A stretch of DNA of 64,000 nt from Leucobacter chromiireducens subsp. chromiireducens (GCF_016758255.1 NZ_QYAD01000001.1:1054001-1118000); one strand, 5' to 3'; numbered from the stretch's first letter, positions 1-10,314 are shown. Notes: generated by a model not told the origin, from the letters alone. A program made the numbers and translations.

Positions 1-1
1 A

Positions 2-865
2 ATGCCCGCGGACGCGCACCCGATGGATCTCGTTCGTACGGCAGTGAGTCAGCTCGGCGCATTCGATGGGACGCTGCACGAGGCGAACGGCTGGACGGAC
101 CGCACGCTCGATCTCGGTCGTGCGGAGTACCTGTTCGCACAACTGCCCACCATCGTCGCGGCCGTGCAGCGTCGCCGACGCGGACTCCCACTGATCGCCC
201 CACGGGATGATCTCGATTACTCGCGGAACTTTCTCTGGATGACCTTTGGTGAGTTGCCGTCGGATGCGGCGGTCGACGTGTTCCGGGTGTCACTCGTGCT
301 GTACGCCGAGCATTCGTTCAACGCATCAACATTCACTGCACGTGTGATTGCCTCAACGACCTCGGATATGTATTCCGCGGTGGTCGGTGCGGTCGGCGCG
401 CTAAAGGGGCCCCTCCACGGTGGCGCCAACGAAGCAGTGATGCACGTGCTGGAGGAAATCGGTCGCGCTGAGAACGTCGTGCCGTGGTTGGACGCCGCGA
501 TCGCAGAGAAGCGCAAGATCATGGGCTTCGGCCACCGAGTCTACAAACACGGAGACTCTCGGGTACCCACCATGCACGCCGCACTGCAGGTGCTGCTCGA
601 GGAGAGCGGTCGAAGAGACTTGGCGGACTTGTATGCAGTACTCGAGGCCGAGTTCGTCGCACGCAAGGGGATCTACCCGAACCTGGACTACCCATCCGGT
701 CCGGCGTACCATCTGCTGGGTTTCGACACCGAGATCTTCACCCCGATCTTTGTGGCCGCGCGCGTGACCGGATGGACCGCGCACATCATGGAGCAGTCAG
801 CCTCGAACGCGCTGATCCGCCCACTCTCCGCATACAACGGCGCGGAGGAGCGTCATGTTCCGTGA
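2..865 (+). CDS. prpC: 2-methylcitrate synthase / citrate synthase, 5'-truncated by window edge
   Basis: This is the C-terminal 287 residues of a citrate synthase-fold enzyme that condenses propionyl-CoA or acetyl-CoA with oxaloacetate. The active-site blocks are visible: GPLHGGANEA and MGFGHRVYK each carry a catalytic histidine, and YPNLDYPSG carries the catalytic aspartate. The family is about 370-390 residues, so roughly 90 N-terminal residues lie before the window, and the in-frame ATG at position 2 is probably internal. HPMDLVRTAVSQLG near the beginning and the LDYPSGPAYHLLGF block favour methylcitrate synthase over the house-keeping enzyme, which is encoded separately at 9014. A prpD/prpB context cannot be checked because the upstream DNA is missing. 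Confidence 0.85.
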   Translation: MPADAHPMDLVRTAVSQLGAFDGTLHEANGWTDRTLDLGRAEYLFAQLPTIVAAVQRRRRGLPLIAPRDDLDYSRNFLWMTFGELPSDAAVDVFRVSLVLYAEHSFNASTFTARVIASTTSDMYSAVVGAVGALKGPLHGGANEAVMHVLEEIGRAENVVPWLDAAIAEKRKIMGFGHRVYKHGDSRVPTMHAALQVLLEESGRRDLADLYAVLEAEFVARKGIYPNLDYPSGPAYHLLGFDTEIFTPIFVAARVTGWTAHIMEQSASNALIRPLSAYNGAEERHVP

Positions 866-1012
866 GACGCTTCACCGCAGCCACGTCGCACTGCCGCCGC
901 GCGGCGGAGTGTGCGCGGTTGCGCTGCGGGCGCGGGCGTGAACTTGTAGCGTGGAGGCACACCCAGCGCGGGGTACCACTGTGGCCCCTGGTCCCGAGAG
1001 AAGGCGAATTCC

Positions 1013-1813
1013 ATGACTCAGACTTCGATCCCCGAGAACTCCGACGACCGCGTAATCCTCACCGAGGTGCGCGGACGCGTCGGCTGGATCACACTGAACC
1101 GGCCCGCTGCGTTGAACGCGTTGAACGGTCAGCTGGTTGGCGAGCTCATCGACGCCGCGCTCGCGTTTGACGCTTCACCTGAGATTGGTTGCATCGTGAT
1201 CACCGGTTCCGAGCGTGCGTTCGCCGCTGGGGCCGACATCAAGGAGATGGCGGAGCACGGGTTCTCAGACATGTTCTTGAACAGCGCGTTCCCCAGCTGG
1301 GAGGGTTTCGAGCGGATGCGCACGCCGGTCGTGGCCGCGGTCTCCGGCTTTGCGCTGGGTGGCGGGTGCGAGCTTGCCATGATGTGCGACATCATTCTTG
1401 CCGCTGATTCAGCGAAGTTCGGTCAGCCGGAGATCAACCTCGGTGTCCTTCCCGGTTTCGGTGGCTCGCAGCGACTGCCGAGAGCGATCGGCAAGTACAA
1501 GGCTGCCGAGATGGTCTTGACGGGACGGATGATGGGAGCTGAGGAGGCTGAGCGCTCGGGCCTCGTGTCACGCGTGGTGCCGGCTGCGGAGCTGTTGGAT
1601 GAGGCAACCTCGCTCTCGGAGACCATCGCTTCGAAGTCGCTGCCAGCGCTCTACGCCGCAAAGAACGCGCTGCAGGCAGCGCAAGAAGTTCCGCTCTCTG
1701 AAGGTCTCCGTCTTGAGCGGCTCGCGTTCGCTGCGGCGTTCGCAACGGACGATCAGAAGGAGGGCATGCGCGCCTTCGCAGAGAAGCGCGAGGCGAATTT
1801 CACGCATCGGTAG
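1013..1813 (+). CDS. Enoyl-CoA hydratase (crotonase family)
   Basis: This 266-residue protein hydrates trans-2-enoyl-CoA in fatty-acid or branched-chain amino-acid degradation. It has the complete crotonase core: the GADIKEM oxyanion-hole segment, [14 protein letters not shown] with glutamate E120, and [16 protein letters not shown] with glutamate E140, the two acids that activate water in true hydratases. The length matches short-chain EchA proteins. The ATG at 1013 follows AGAGAAGGCGAATTCC, which contains a reasonable ribosome-binding site. The gene lies 147 bp after the synthase. Its last 14 bp overlap the 3' end of the convergent HNH gene. Both catalytic acids are present, so isomerase-only activity is unlikely; the physiological substrate is unknown. 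Confidence 0.92.
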   Translation: MTQTSIPENSDDRVILTEVRGRVGWITLNRPAALNALNGQLVGELIDAALAFDASPEIGCIVITGSERAFAAGADIKEMAEHGFSDMFLNSAFPSWEGFERMRTPVVAAVSGFALGGGCELAMMCDIILAADSAKFGQPEINLGVLPGFGGSQRLPRAIGKYKAAEMVLTGRMMGAEEAERSGLVSRVVPAAELLDEATSLSETIASKSLPALYAAKNALQAAQEVPLSEGLRLERLAFAAAFATDDQKEGMRAFAEKREANFTHR

Positions 1814-3239
1814 GCGCGACGGGTGGCTCCCTCTTGGGCTCGGGAATCGCCTGGCCTCGCGGGAGCCGAGCAAAGCGAACACGGCTTGGTGGCGGCTCAG
1901 AATACTCGCGTCGAGTCGGGGTCACCCAAGTAAGCGTGCCGTTGCTCTGCTGAGTACTGTGCCAGTCGCCATGATGCTTCACAGAATGGTGACCACGGCA
2001 GAGGTGCGCGAGATTCTCACGTGACGTGCTCCCGCCCTTCGCGAACGCGACCGTGTGATCGAGGTCGCAGCGGTGCACCGGAACGCGGCACCCAGGGAAT
2101 CGACAGTGGAGATCTCTCACACGGAGGAAGCGCCGCAGTGCGGCACTGGGCCGGTAGCGATCGATCTCGGAAATGTCGCCGATACTTGTCGTGGTGACTC
2201 GCTCCCACCAGTCTGTGTGCAGCAGAAATCTGGTCGCGGTGGCCATGTCGATTGTGCCGTGGCCCGCGACTTCAGCAGGCGGGGGCAATGAGCCCTCGGG
2301 TTTGGTGCTCGACGCGGGAACAACAAGGTGAATCCGAGCTCGAACAGCCTCCTCAGGTGTGCCCGCGGTCAATGTTGTGGGGGATGCGGCGAGCAGCAGG
2401 TCGATGAGTGCGTCGACTCGGGTCTGCTCAAGTGTGCGTGCGTCGCGGGATGCCCCGGTGGCCTGGCCCTTACGGGGTGAATCGGTGCGCGTGCCTGTGT
2501 GCGCAAGCTTGGCGATGCGCGTGAGGCGGGCATGAATCGCGTGCGCTTCGACGAGCGGGAGGTGAGCGATGAGATCTGCCATACCGTGTGCTCGGTGAAT
2601 CAGTCGCACGCTCCGTAGACCCCGTGCGACGCGGTGTTGTTCTGCGTGTGAGCGTGGTGAGACCTGCGTCGCGATTCGTGTGGCCAGAGGTCGCAGTCGA
2701 CTCGGCGTCGTCTGTCTGGCTTCCGCCAGTATCGCTGTCTCGTAGGTGGCGCGTTGTGCTGTGGTGTCGGGATCTTCGTCCGTACCGATCATCGAAGCCG
2801 CAGCAGTGATGACTGCGGCGTGGCCGAGCCCAATCTCACCCGCTTGAAGTGCCGTGTGCGTGCGGGTGAACTGCGTCGCCAATGCGCGAGCGGTCGCCAA
2901 ATCGCCTTCCACCTGTCGCTCGCTCTGCTGGAGGGTGGCCGCGATCTCGGCGCGGAGCGATCGTATCTGCAGCTCTCGCTCAGCGTGAGTGTCGCGCGGC
3001 TGAGCGCGCTCTGGTCCGCCTCCGTCTTTTGGGGCGTGGGGAGGTCCTGGAACCTCGGGCGCTCGTGGCTTCAGCGCGTCCGTGAGTGCCGCTGCGAGCA
3101 ACGACATCCGCTCCGCGTCGCGAGCGCGTTGCTCCTGCTCGAGCGTCTCGAGGCGTCCAAGAATCTGGGCTCGATCCGCGAAGGAGCCGGTCGTCGAAAA
3201 TGCGGTGCTGAGAGACATGCACCCATTGAGCCAGACCAT
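1800..3239 (-). CDS. DUF222 domain / HNH endonuclease protein
   Basis: This is a 479-residue protein of the DUF222-HNH family, which occurs in many copies in Microbacteriaceae and related actinobacteria and has no settled role. The N-terminal two thirds are charged and helical (DUF222-like). The C-terminal part contains an HNH nuclease core: CRFPGC, then a DLDH segment followed by [18 protein letters not shown]. The open frame extends further upstream, but the ATG at 3239 is preceded by GGAGAGGAGA and leaves argC (3369, opposite strand) clear. A second ATG at 3218 is possible. The 3' end overlaps the convergent enoyl-CoA hydratase by 14 bp. The family looks like a mobile or domesticated nuclease, but nothing here proves mobility. 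Confidence 0.85.
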   Translation of the reverse strand: MVWLNGCMSLSTAFSTTGSFADRAQILGRLETLEQEQRARDAERMSLLAAALTDALKPRAPEVPGPPHAPKDGGGPERAQPRDTHAERELQIRSLRAEIAATLQQSERQVEGDLATARALATQFTRTHTALQAGEIGLGHAAVITAAASMIGTDEDPDTTAQRATYETAILAEARQTTPSRLRPLATRIATQVSPRSHAEQHRVARGLRSVRLIHRAHGMADLIAHLPLVEAHAIHARLTRIAKLAHTGTRTDSPRKGQATGASRDARTLEQTRVDALIDLLLAASPTTLTAGTPEEAVRARIHLVVPASSTKPEGSLPPPAEVAGHGTIDMATATRFLLHTDWWERVTTTSIGDISEIDRYRPSAALRRFLRVRDLHCRFPGCRVPVHRCDLDHTVAFAKGGSTSRENLAHLCRGHHSVKHHGDWHSTQQSNGTLTWVTPTRREYSEPPPSRVRFARLPRGQAIPEPKREPPVAPTDA

Positions 3240-3368
3240 TCTCCTCTCCGCAGAAGCTATCCACAGACAGCTCGGGATCCTCCCGGACCCCACCGTGGCT
3301 GTGGAGAACTGTCCGTGGGTCGCCCACGAAGTGCCAGAATAGGGGGAGCGCAATCGAAAGGAGCGTCG

Positions 3369-4418
3369 ATGACGTACAGCGTGGCGGTAGCGGGGGCATC
3401 GGGGTATGCCGGAGGTGAGATCCTGCGCCTGCTCGCCGGGCATCCGGAATTCGACGTGCGAACGGTCACCGGGCACTCGACCGCCGGCCAGCCGCTCATC
3501 GCTTCACAGCCCCACCTGCGTTCGCTTGCTCATCTCACGCTTCAGCCCACCACCCCCGAGGTGCTCGACGGCCATGACATTGTGTTCTTCGCTCTCCCGC
3601 ACGGTGCGTCCGGTGAGCTCACCGCGCAGCTCACCAATGTGCGGCTCGCGGTTGACTGCGGCGCAGACCACCGCCTGACCAGCGCAGAGGATTGGGCGGC
3701 GTTCTATGGTGGCGAACATCACAAGGCCTGGACGTATGGTGTGCCTGAGCTGCTTGTCGCTGGGGCTGGGAAGCAACGTGACGCGCTCGTGGGGACGAAC
3801 CGTATCGCGGCGCCCGGGTGCAATGCTTCGACGGTCGCGCTTTCGCTCGCGCCGGGAATCGCTGCGGGTGTGATCGAGGCGGGCGATATCGTGTCTGTGC
3901 TTGCTGTTGGGCCTTCCGGCGCAGGGAAGGCCGCGAAGACCCACCTGCTCGGAGCCGAACTCATGGGGACGGCCAACCCGTACGCTGTGGGCGGCACGCA
4001 TCGGCACATCCCCGAGATCCAGCAGGCCCTCCGTGGAGCAGGTGCTCGTGCCGAGGTGAAACTGAGCTTCACTCCGGTGCTTGTTCCAATGAGTCGCGGA
4101 ATTCTCGCAACCTCGACCGCCCGCATCGTGCCTGGTGTGACGGCCGCTGAGGTGCGAGCAGCCTGGGAGGACGCATACGCTGACGAGACGTTTGTGCACG
4201 TGCTGCCAGAGGGCGTGTTCCCGCGCACCGCTGACACGTTGGGGGCCAACACCTGCCTCATGGGCATCGCTATCGACGAGGCCGCGGGACGCGTCGTTGT
4301 CGTCGCGGCGCTCGACAATCTCGCAAAGGGCACAGCGGGGGCCGCGATTCAGTCGGCGAATATCGCGCTCGGTCTTCCTGAGTCGACGGGATTGAGCGTG
4401 AACGGCGTCGCGCCGTAG
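3369..4418 (+). CDS. argC: N-acetyl-gamma-glutamyl-phosphate reductase
   Basis: This 349-residue enzyme carries out the NADPH-dependent reduction of N-acetylglutamyl phosphate, the third step of arginine synthesis. The N-terminus [18 protein letters not shown] is the Rossmann nucleotide-binding loop. [15 protein letters not shown] contains the catalytic cysteine, and [11 protein letters not shown] is the conserved histidine block. The open frame runs about 200 codons upstream, but the ATG at 3369 has AAAGGAG at the right distance and begins where the family begins. It opens the argC-argJ-argB cluster. No convincing ArgR operator was recognised in the 129 bp between this gene and the HNH gene. 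Confidence 0.96.
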   Translation: MTYSVAVAGASGYAGGEILRLLAGHPEFDVRTVTGHSTAGQPLIASQPHLRSLAHLTLQPTTPEVLDGHDIVFFALPHGASGELTAQLTNVRLAVDCGADHRLTSAEDWAAFYGGEHHKAWTYGVPELLVAGAGKQRDALVGTNRIAAPGCNASTVALSLAPGIAAGVIEAGDIVSVLAVGPSGAGKAAKTHLLGAELMGTANPYAVGGTHRHIPEIQQALRGAGARAEVKLSFTPVLVPMSRGILATSTARIVPGVTAAEVRAAWEDAYADETFVHVLPEGVFPRTADTLGANTCLMGIAIDEAAGRVVVVAALDNLAKGTAGAAIQSANIALGLPESTGLSVNGVAP

Positions 4419-4541
4419 TACCCCAGCGCCGTGCGCTGGAACGCCGCCGCACTGCACTGACCTCCGAGCGCGACCCTGCGCACCACTGACGAGACTTTCC
4501 ACCCAACACACGCCGCCGTTGCGCGGCACCAAGGAGACACC

Positions 4542-5702
4542 GTGACCGTCACCACCCCAGCTGGTTTCCGTTCCGCAGGCATTGCGGTCGGTCTGAAAAG
4601 CACGGGTAAGCCCGATCTCGCCCTTGTTGTGAACGATGGCCCCGCGCCCGCGAGCGCTGTGGTGTTCACGAGCAATCGAGCACAGGCGAACCCGATTCTG
4701 TGGAGCCGCAAGGTCGCGGACAACGGTCCGGCGCGCGCGATCATTCTGAACTCTGGCGGAGCCAACTGCTTCACGGGCGACTTTGGGTACGAGACCACCC
4801 GGCTCACTGCCGAGGCGGTTGCTGCGCAACTTGGCGAGGCCGACGCGGCTGAGCGGGTTCTCGTGTGCTCGACGGGCCTCATCGGCACGGGCGATCAGAG
4901 CTTCCGCGACAAGATCGTGAACAACGTTCCGGAGCTTGTCGCGCGCCTCGCCGCGGACGATACAACGGCGCCCGCCGCGATCCTCACCACCGACTCAGTC
5001 GAAAAGACCGCCGTGCACACAGGGGAGGGGTGGACCATCGGCGCAATGGCGAAGGGTGCGGGAATGCTTGCGCCCGGCCTTGCCACGATGCTCGTCGTCA
5101 TCACCACTGATGCCATGCTCGACGACGCTGCGCTCGATCGCGCCCTGCGCGGAGCAACGGCACCGAGCTTCGATCGACTGGACTCCGACGGTTGCATGTC
5201 GACGAATGACCAGGTCACCCTGCTCGCAAGCGGTGCGTCGGGCGTCACTCCCGATGAGGCAGAATTCGCGGCGGCGCTCGTGCAGGTGTGCGATAGCCTC
5301 GCTGCCCAGCTTCAAGCTGACGCGGAGGGGGCAAGCCACGACATTGACATCGAGGTTCGTGGGGCCGCGAGCGAGGCCGACGCGGTTGAGGTCGGCCGCT
5401 CGGTTGCACGGAACAACCTGTTCAAGGCTGCGATCTTCGGCAACGACCCGAACTGGGGCCGCGTGCTCGCCGCCATCGGCACGACCGATGCCGCATTTGA
5501 TCCGTACCAGGTCGACGTGTCCTTCAACGGAGTGCGACTCTGCCACGCCGGTGCGCCTGACCGTCCGGTGAGCGAGTGCGACCTCACTCCGCGTCGCACT
5601 CACGTCGAGATCGACCTGTTCGCGGGGGCGCACACTGCCACCATCCGGACAAACGACCTCACGCACGACTACGTGCACGAGAACAGCGCGTACTCGAGCT
5701 AG
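4542..5702 (+). CDS. argJ: Bifunctional glutamate N-acetyltransferase / amino-acid acetyltransferase
   Basis: ArgJ transfers the acetyl group from N-acetylornithine to glutamate, recycling acetyl groups in the cyclic arginine pathway. In many organisms it can also use acetyl-CoA. The 386-residue precursor contains the autocleavage block AKGAGMLAPGLATML, in which threonine about 182 becomes the N-terminal nucleophile of the beta chain. The conserved NSGGANC and SDGCMSTNDQV segments are present. It starts with GTG at 4542 after AAGGAGACACC. It lies 123 bp after argC and 9 bp before argB, in the usual actinobacterial order. Whether it is mono- or bifunctional cannot be read from the sequence. 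Confidence 0.96.
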   Translation: MTVTTPAGFRSAGIAVGLKSTGKPDLALVVNDGPAPASAVVFTSNRAQANPILWSRKVADNGPARAIILNSGGANCFTGDFGYETTRLTAEAVAAQLGEADAAERVLVCSTGLIGTGDQSFRDKIVNNVPELVARLAADDTTAPAAILTTDSVEKTAVHTGEGWTIGAMAKGAGMLAPGLATMLVVITTDAMLDDAALDRALRGATAPSFDRLDSDGCMSTNDQVTLLASGASGVTPDEAEFAAALVQVCDSLAAQLQADAEGASHDIDIEVRGAASEADAVEVGRSVARNNLFKAAIFGNDPNWGRVLAAIGTTDAAFDPYQVDVSFNGVRLCHAGAPDRPVSECDLTPRRTHVEIDLFAGAHTATIRTNDLTHDYVHENSAYSS

Positions 5703-5711
5703 GGGCGAGCG

Positions 5712-6617
5712 ATGACCACAACGCTGGGTCCCATGGACCACACTGAGGCTGCCGAAAAAGCGCAGGTACTGATCGAATCACTCCCGTGGCTGAAGAAGTT
5801 CCGCGACGCGATCATGGTGATCAAGTTTGGCGGGAACGCCATGGTCGATGACGCGCTCCTCGCGGCCTTCGCCGAGGACGTCGTGTATCTCCGCCACACC
5901 GGCATCAGGCCCGTCGTGGTGCACGGCGGCGGCCCCCAGATCAATGCGATGCTCGCGCGGCTCGGCATTGAGAGCGAGTTTCAGGGCGGCTACCGAGTGA
6001 CGACCCCGGAAACCATGGACGTCGTACGCATGGTCCTGACCGGCAAGGTGAACCCCGAACTCGTTGACGAGATCAATGCGCATGGCCCGCTCGCTGCAGG
6101 CACCACGGGTGAGGACGCCGGCCTCTTTGTTGGTCGTCGTCGCCCGCCCATCGAGGTGGACGGTGAGCTCGTTGACCTCGGACTCGTCGGCGATGTGGTG
6201 GACGTGCGCGTCGAGCCCGTGCTCGCGCTGTTGGAAGCCGGACTGATCCCCGTCGTCTCATCGATCGCGCCGGACGCCGACCGGCCTGGCGACTCGCTGA
6301 ACATCAACGCCGACGCTGCGGCGGGCGCGCTCGCCGCAGCGCTCGGCGCAGAGAAACTTGTGATTCTCACCGACGTCGCGGGTCTGTATGCAAACTGGCC
6401 GGATCGAGACTCACTGGTCTCTTCCATCTCCGCCTCCGAGCTTGAAGACATGCTTCCGTCGCTCGAATCAGGGATGATTCCCAAGATGCGCGCATGCCTT
6501 GAGGCTGTTCGTGGTGGTGTGTCGAAGGCAGCAATTATCGACGGTCGCGAGCCGCACTCGGTGCTGCTGGAGATCTTCACCGAGCGGGGGATCGGTACGG
6601 AAGTGACGCCCGAGTAG
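5712..6617 (+). CDS. argB: Acetylglutamate kinase
   Basis: This 301-residue amino-acid kinase phosphorylates N-acetylglutamate, the committed and often arginine-inhibited step. It has the family landmarks: IKFGGNAM (phosphate loop), [11 protein letters not shown] (substrate loop), the [13 protein letters not shown] region and ILTDVAGLY. The N-terminal helix of about 25 residues before the kinase core is the part that mediates hexamer formation and arginine inhibition in sensitive enzymes, so feedback inhibition is likely. The ATG at 5712 lies 9 bp after argJ. In many actinobacteria argD, argF, argR, argG and argH follow, but here a prepilin peptidase gene follows, so the cluster is shortened. 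Confidence 0.96.
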   Translation: MTTTLGPMDHTEAAEKAQVLIESLPWLKKFRDAIMVIKFGGNAMVDDALLAAFAEDVVYLRHTGIRPVVVHGGGPQINAMLARLGIESEFQGGYRVTTPETMDVVRMVLTGKVNPELVDEINAHGPLAAGTTGEDAGLFVGRRRPPIEVDGELVDLGLVGDVVDVRVEPVLALLEAGLIPVVSSIAPDADRPGDSLNINADAAAGALAAALGAEKLVILTDVAGLYANWPDRDSLVSSISASELEDMLPSLESGMIPKMRACLEAVRGGVSKAAIIDGREPHSVLLEIFTERGIGTEVTPE

Positions 6618-6643
6618 TGTCTGGTCGGCGAGGGGGAGCCGCA

Positions 6644-7282
6644 GTGCGCGGCCTCCTCGCCGAGTTGCGGGCGCTCCCCGCATGGTCACGTGGGGTCGTC
6701 TCGGTGGCCGTCTTCGTGGTCGGGCTGCTCGCCGCCACGGGGGCCCTCGACTGGCCCGGGACGAAGCGCGGCGGCGCATTCGTGCTCTGGGTGAGCGCAC
6801 TCGGTGCTGCGGGCGCCTGGAGCGTGGTGCTCAGCATCATCGATGTTCGTGAGCACCGGCTCCCGAACCCTGTGCTGGGTGCGGCTGCGCTCAGCGTCGT
6901 GCCCCCAGTGTTCGCCGCGTGGGCGTGGAGCGGTGAACCGCGGCATGCGTTCTTCCTCGCAGGAGTTGCAGTCGGTGCGGCCTTGCTCGGAGCGAGCGTG
7001 TGGGCCGCGTTCAGTGCAGGCGAGGCAAGACATCGCCCACCCCCGATCGGTGCGGGAGACGTGAAGCTGCTGCCCATTGCGGTGATCATCGCTGGCGCGA
7101 GTTCGGTGCGTGATGCGGTCGAACTGTTTCCATTCGCGCTCGCGGGGTGCATTACGGTCGCGGCGTGCGCGTCCGTGCTCCGGGGCCGCGGCCAGGTGCC
7201 GATCGGGCCAGCAATTCTCGCGGCGAGCTGGCTCGCGCCGCTCGCGGGAGGCGCACTTCGCGCCGGGACGCTGGCGGGGTAG
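6644..7282 (+). CDS. A24 family prepilin peptidase-like membrane protein
   Basis: This polytopic protein of 212 residues resembles the catalytic part of type IV prepilin leader peptidases. The two aspartate motifs of the A24 family are present: SIIDVREHRLPN and IGAGDVKLLPIA (the GxGDxK signature). There are about six membrane segments and no N-terminal methyltransferase domain, as in the TadV/CpaA type. No pilin or tad genes are nearby, so the substrate is unknown. A GTG at 6617 overlaps the argB stop by one base and would give 221 residues. The GTG at 6644 was chosen because AGGGGGAG lies seven bases before it. Confidence 0.78.
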   Translation: MRGLLAELRALPAWSRGVVSVAVFVVGLLAATGALDWPGTKRGGAFVLWVSALGAAGAWSVVLSIIDVREHRLPNPVLGAAALSVVPPVFAAWAWSGEPRHAFFLAGVAVGAALLGASVWAAFSAGEARHRPPPIGAGDVKLLPIAVIIAGASSVRDAVELFPFALAGCITVAACASVLRGRGQVPIGPAILAASWLAPLAGGALRAGTLAG

Positions 7283-7338
7283 CAACGCGAGAAGCGCCCC
7301 GCCGAAGCAGGCGGCAAACGGAGCGGTGCGCACAGCGG

Positions 7339-7344
7339 TAGACT
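7339..7344 (+). promoter_or_regulatory. Probable -10 box for the ferredoxin gene
   Basis: TAGACT lies 38 bp before the GTG of fdxA and fits the TANNNT actinobacterial -10 consensus. It would give a leader of about 30 nt carrying the AAAGGGGG ribosome-binding site. Inferred from sequence only. Confidence 0.4.
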
Positions 7345-7382
7345 GGAGCTGTTTTTCGTAGTGCCGAGTGAAAGGGGGCGAC

Positions 7383-7703
7383 GTGACCTACGTCATCGCT
7401 CTGCCGTGCGTCGATGTCAAGGATCGCGCCTGTGTGGACGAGTGTCCCGTTGACTGCATCTACGAGGGCGAACGCATGCTCTACATCCACCCGGATGAAT
7501 GCGTGGACTGCGGCGCCTGCGAGCCCGTCTGCCCCGTCGAAGCGATCTACTATGAAGACGATCTGCCGAGCGAGTGGTCGGACTACTACAAGGCCAACGT
7601 CGAGTTCTTCGACGAGATCGGCTCTCCCGGTGGCGCGGCCAAGGTCGGGGTCTACGACTTCGACCACCCCGTCGTCGCGGCGCTGCCGCCCCAGGGCGAG
7701 TAA
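7383..7703 (+). CDS. fdxA: Seven-iron ferredoxin (4Fe-4S/3Fe-4S)
   Basis: This 106-residue soluble electron carrier has the two clusters typical of actinobacterial FdxA. The N-terminal block [20 protein letters not shown] and the second block [19 protein letters not shown] supply the cysteines; one site has the seven-iron arrangement. The short acidic C-terminal extension ([19 protein letters not shown]) is characteristic of this family. The GTG at 7383 follows AAAGGGGGCGAC. An in-frame start five codons upstream lacks such a site. The dapC gene begins 3 bp after the stop. This fdxA-dapC pairing is common in actinobacteria and implies co-transcription, without showing any biochemical coupling. 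Confidence 0.95.
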   Translation: MTYVIALPCVDVKDRACVDECPVDCIYEGERMLYIHPDECVDCGACEPVCPVEAIYYEDDLPSEWSDYYKANVEFFDEIGSPGGAAKVGVYDFDHPVVAALPPQGE

Positions 7704-7706
7704 GTC

Positions 7707-8807
7707 GTGCGGGGACCGCTGCCCGACTATCCCTGGGACGCGATGGCGCCGTACGCCGCACAGGCGGCACGGCATCCCGAGGGCGCACTGAATCTTTCGG
7801 TCGGCTCTCCCGTCGATCCGAGCCCCGCAAGCGTGCGTGAGGCGCTTGCGAACGCGACCGACGCGCACGCTTACCCTGCAACCGCGGGGTCACCGAAGCT
7901 GCGCGAGGCGATTGCCGAATGGTTCCTGCGCCGCCGCGGCGTCACCGTCGCACCGAACGCGGTGCTCCCGACTGTCGGATCGAAGGAACTGGTAGCGCTG
8001 CTTCCGTTCCTGCTCGGCATCGGCGCGGGCGAGGCCGTCGTGTTCCCCCGAATCGCTTACCCGAGCTACGCAATGGGCGCCGCTCTCGTGGGCGCGGACG
8101 CGATCGCGGCTGACGACCCTGCTGAATGGCCGGAGAACACCCGTCTCGTGTGGGTCAACTCGCCGTCCAACCCCGACGGGCGGGTGCTCGATGCGGGCCG
8201 GCTTCGCGCTGCCGTTGAGCGCGCGCGAGAACTGGGCGCGGTCATCGCGGGAGACGAGTGCTACGCCGAGTTTGCGTGGGACGCGCCGTGGGACGAGCAG
8301 CGGATCCCCTCGATTCTCGATCCTGCTGTGGTGGGCGCGGACCACCGAGATGTGCTCAGCGTGTATTCGCTGAGCAAGCAATCGAACCTCGCTGGCTACC
8401 GGGCGGCGTTCCTGGCTGGCGATCCCGAGCTCGTGGAGCGCCTGCTCACGGTGCGGAAGCACGCGGGTCTCATGCTTCCCGCTCCCGTGCAGGCGGCAAT
8501 GATCGCCGCGCTCGCGGACGAGGCACACGTGGCCGAGCAGCGGGAGCTGTACCGGGCTCGGCGTGCAGTGCTACTCCCCGCGCTCGAGGCCGCCGGCTTC
8601 CGCATTGAGGGGAGTGAGGCTGGACTCTATCTCTGGGCGACGCGCGGAGCGGATGCCTGGGACAGTGTCTCTGAGTTCGCGCAGCTCGGGATCGTGGTAG
8701 GCCCCGGCCACTTCTACGGCGACCACTCGCCGCAGCATGTGCGGTTGGCGCTGACCGCGAGCGACGCTGATATCGCTACGGCCGCACGCCGAATCCGCGG
8801 CGCCTGA
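7707..8807 (+). CDS. dapC: Succinyldiaminopimelate transaminase
   Basis: This 366-residue class I/II PLP aminotransferase transfers an amino group to N-succinyl-2-amino-6-ketopimelate in the diaminopimelate/lysine pathway. Visible motifs are the N-terminal LNLSVGSPVDP, the NSPSNPDG substrate/PLP region, the GDECYAEF aspartate-tyrosine block and SLSKQSNLAGYR with the Schiff-base lysine. The GTG at 7707 lies 3 bp after fdxA. The assignment as dapC, not a generic aspartate aminotransferase, rests on the family sequence and on fdxA next to it. The partner genes dapD and dapE lie at 15.3-17.4 kb, separated by citrate synthase, an ABC exporter and a surface-protein gene. Confidence 0.9.
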   Translation: MRGPLPDYPWDAMAPYAAQAARHPEGALNLSVGSPVDPSPASVREALANATDAHAYPATAGSPKLREAIAEWFLRRRGVTVAPNAVLPTVGSKELVALLPFLLGIGAGEAVVFPRIAYPSYAMGAALVGADAIAADDPAEWPENTRLVWVNSPSNPDGRVLDAGRLRAAVERARELGAVIAGDECYAEFAWDAPWDEQRIPSILDPAVVGADHRDVLSVYSLSKQSNLAGYRAAFLAGDPELVERLLTVRKHAGLMLPAPVQAAMIAALADEAHVAEQRELYRARRAVLLPALEAAGFRIEGSEAGLYLWATRGADAWDSVSEFAQLGIVVGPGHFYGDHSPQHVRLALTASDADIATAARRIRGA

Positions 8808-9013
8808 GCGTGTTCCGAGTGCCTCGCGTGGATCCGCGGGGTGTGGGCCTGCTGGCGGCGACGAATCGACTTTTTGTTCGACGTCAAGATACTCTGAGGG
8901 AGTGCGCACGATCTGCGTTGCGCCACTCGGCTCTGCACTGAGCCGATAAGGTGTAGGAATGGCGGCGTCGCACCCGACGCCCAGCCACACATGAGACCCC
9001 ACGAGGAGACGAC

Positions 9014-10312
9014 GTGACCGAATCGACTCAGGGCCTGGGCTCGGCCTCAGCGAAACTGACCTTCCCCGGCGGATCGGCGGAGTTGCCGATCCGTGAGGCG
9101 GTCAACGGCCACCCCGCCATCGACGTCAGCACGCTCACCCGCCAGAGCGGCTACACCGCGCTCGACTATGGCTTTGTGAACACTGCTTCAACCAAGTCCG
9201 CAATCACCTACATCGACGGCGATGAGGGAATTCTGCGCTACCGCGGCTACCCGATTGAGGAGCTGGCCCGCCACTCGACCTTCCTCGAGGTGGCGTATCT
9301 GCTCATCTACGGTGAGCTGCCCGCAGCGGACGAGCTCGCGGCGTTTGACGACGAGATCCGCCGGCACACCCTGCTCCACGAGGACATGCGCTACTACTTT
9401 GAGGGAGTGCCGCACACCGCACACCCCATGGCGGTGCTCTCGGGCGGACTGCAGACCATGTCGACCTACTACGAGAACTCGCTGGACACCACGGATCCCG
9501 AGTTCGTCGAGGTGAACACGATTCGCCTGCTCGCGAAGCTCCCCGTGCTCGCGGCCTACGCCCACAAGAAGTCGATTGGGCAGGCGTTCCTGTACCCGGA
9601 CAACAATCTCGGCTTCGTGGAGAACTTCCTGCGCCTCAACTTCGGTAACAAGGCCGAGAAGTACGAGATGAACCCCGTGCTCGTCGACGCGCTCGACAAG
9701 CTGCTGATTCTGCACGCGGACCACGAGCAGAACGCGTCGACCTCGACGGTGCGTCTGGTCGGCTCGACCGGAGCGAACATGTTCTCGTCTATCTCTGCGG
9801 GCATCAACGCCCTCTCGGGCCCGCTCCACGGCGGCGCCAACGAGGCCGTGCTCGACATGCTCGCGCAGATCCGCGACTCCGGCCAGAGCGTTGAGACCTT
9901 CGTTGAGAAGGTGAAGCGCAAGGAAGACGGGGTGAAGCTCATGGGCTTCGGGCACCGCGTGTACAAGAACTACGACCCGCGTGCGCGCATCGTGCGTGAG
10001 AGCGCCGGCAAGGTACTCGAGGAGCTCGGCGTGAACGATCCGCTGCTCGGCCTCGCGCAGGAGCTCGAGCAGATTGCGCTGGAGGACGACTACTTCAAGG
10101 AGCGCAAGCTCTACCCGAACGTCGATTTCTACACCGGTGTGATCTACAAGGCCATGGGCTTCCCGACCCGCATGTTCACCGTGCTGTTCGCGATTGGACG
10201 TCTGCCGGGCTGGATCGCGCAGTGGCGTGAGGCGCGCGAGGATCCGCAGACGAAGATCGGCCGCCCGCAGCAGCTCTACATCGGCTCGCCCGAGCGGCAC
10301 CTCGACCGTTAA
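9014..10312 (+). CDS. gltA: Citrate synthase (type II, hexameric-type length)
   Basis: This 432-residue enzyme condenses acetyl-CoA and oxaloacetate at the entry of the TCA cycle. The long N-terminal domain (LTFPGGSAELPI, then DVSTLTRQSGYTALDYGFVNT) is typical of the larger Gram-negative/actinobacterial enzymes, which can be NADH-sensitive. Active-site blocks are SGPLHGGANEA, MGFGHRVYKNYDPRA and YPNVDFYTG. The GTG at 9014 follows GAGGAGACGAC. It is the second citrate synthase-fold gene in the window, which supports reading the gene at the left edge as a methylcitrate synthase. A GC-rich 7-bp stem directly after the stop could end transcription. Confidence 0.96.
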   Translation: MTESTQGLGSASAKLTFPGGSAELPIREAVNGHPAIDVSTLTRQSGYTALDYGFVNTASTKSAITYIDGDEGILRYRGYPIEELARHSTFLEVAYLLIYGELPAADELAAFDDEIRRHTLLHEDMRYYFEGVPHTAHPMAVLSGGLQTMSTYYENSLDTTDPEFVEVNTIRLLAKLPVLAAYAHKKSIGQAFLYPDNNLGFVENFLRLNFGNKAEKYEMNPVLVDALDKLLILHADHEQNASTSTVRLVGSTGANMFSSISAGINALSGPLHGGANEAVLDMLAQIRDSGQSVETFVEKVKRKEDGVKLMGFGHRVYKNYDPRARIVRESAGKVLEELGVNDPLLGLAQELEQIALEDDYFKERKLYPNVDFYTGVIYKAMGFPTRMFTVLFAIGRLPGWIAQWREAREDPQTKIGRPQQLYIGSPERHLDR

Positions 10313-10314
10313 AT

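Noticed and set aside
1800-3239. DUF222-HNH gene considered as an insertion element or intein/homing system
   Set aside because: There are no inverted repeats, target duplications, intron or intein boundaries. This family is a normal multicopy chromosomal gene in these bacteria.
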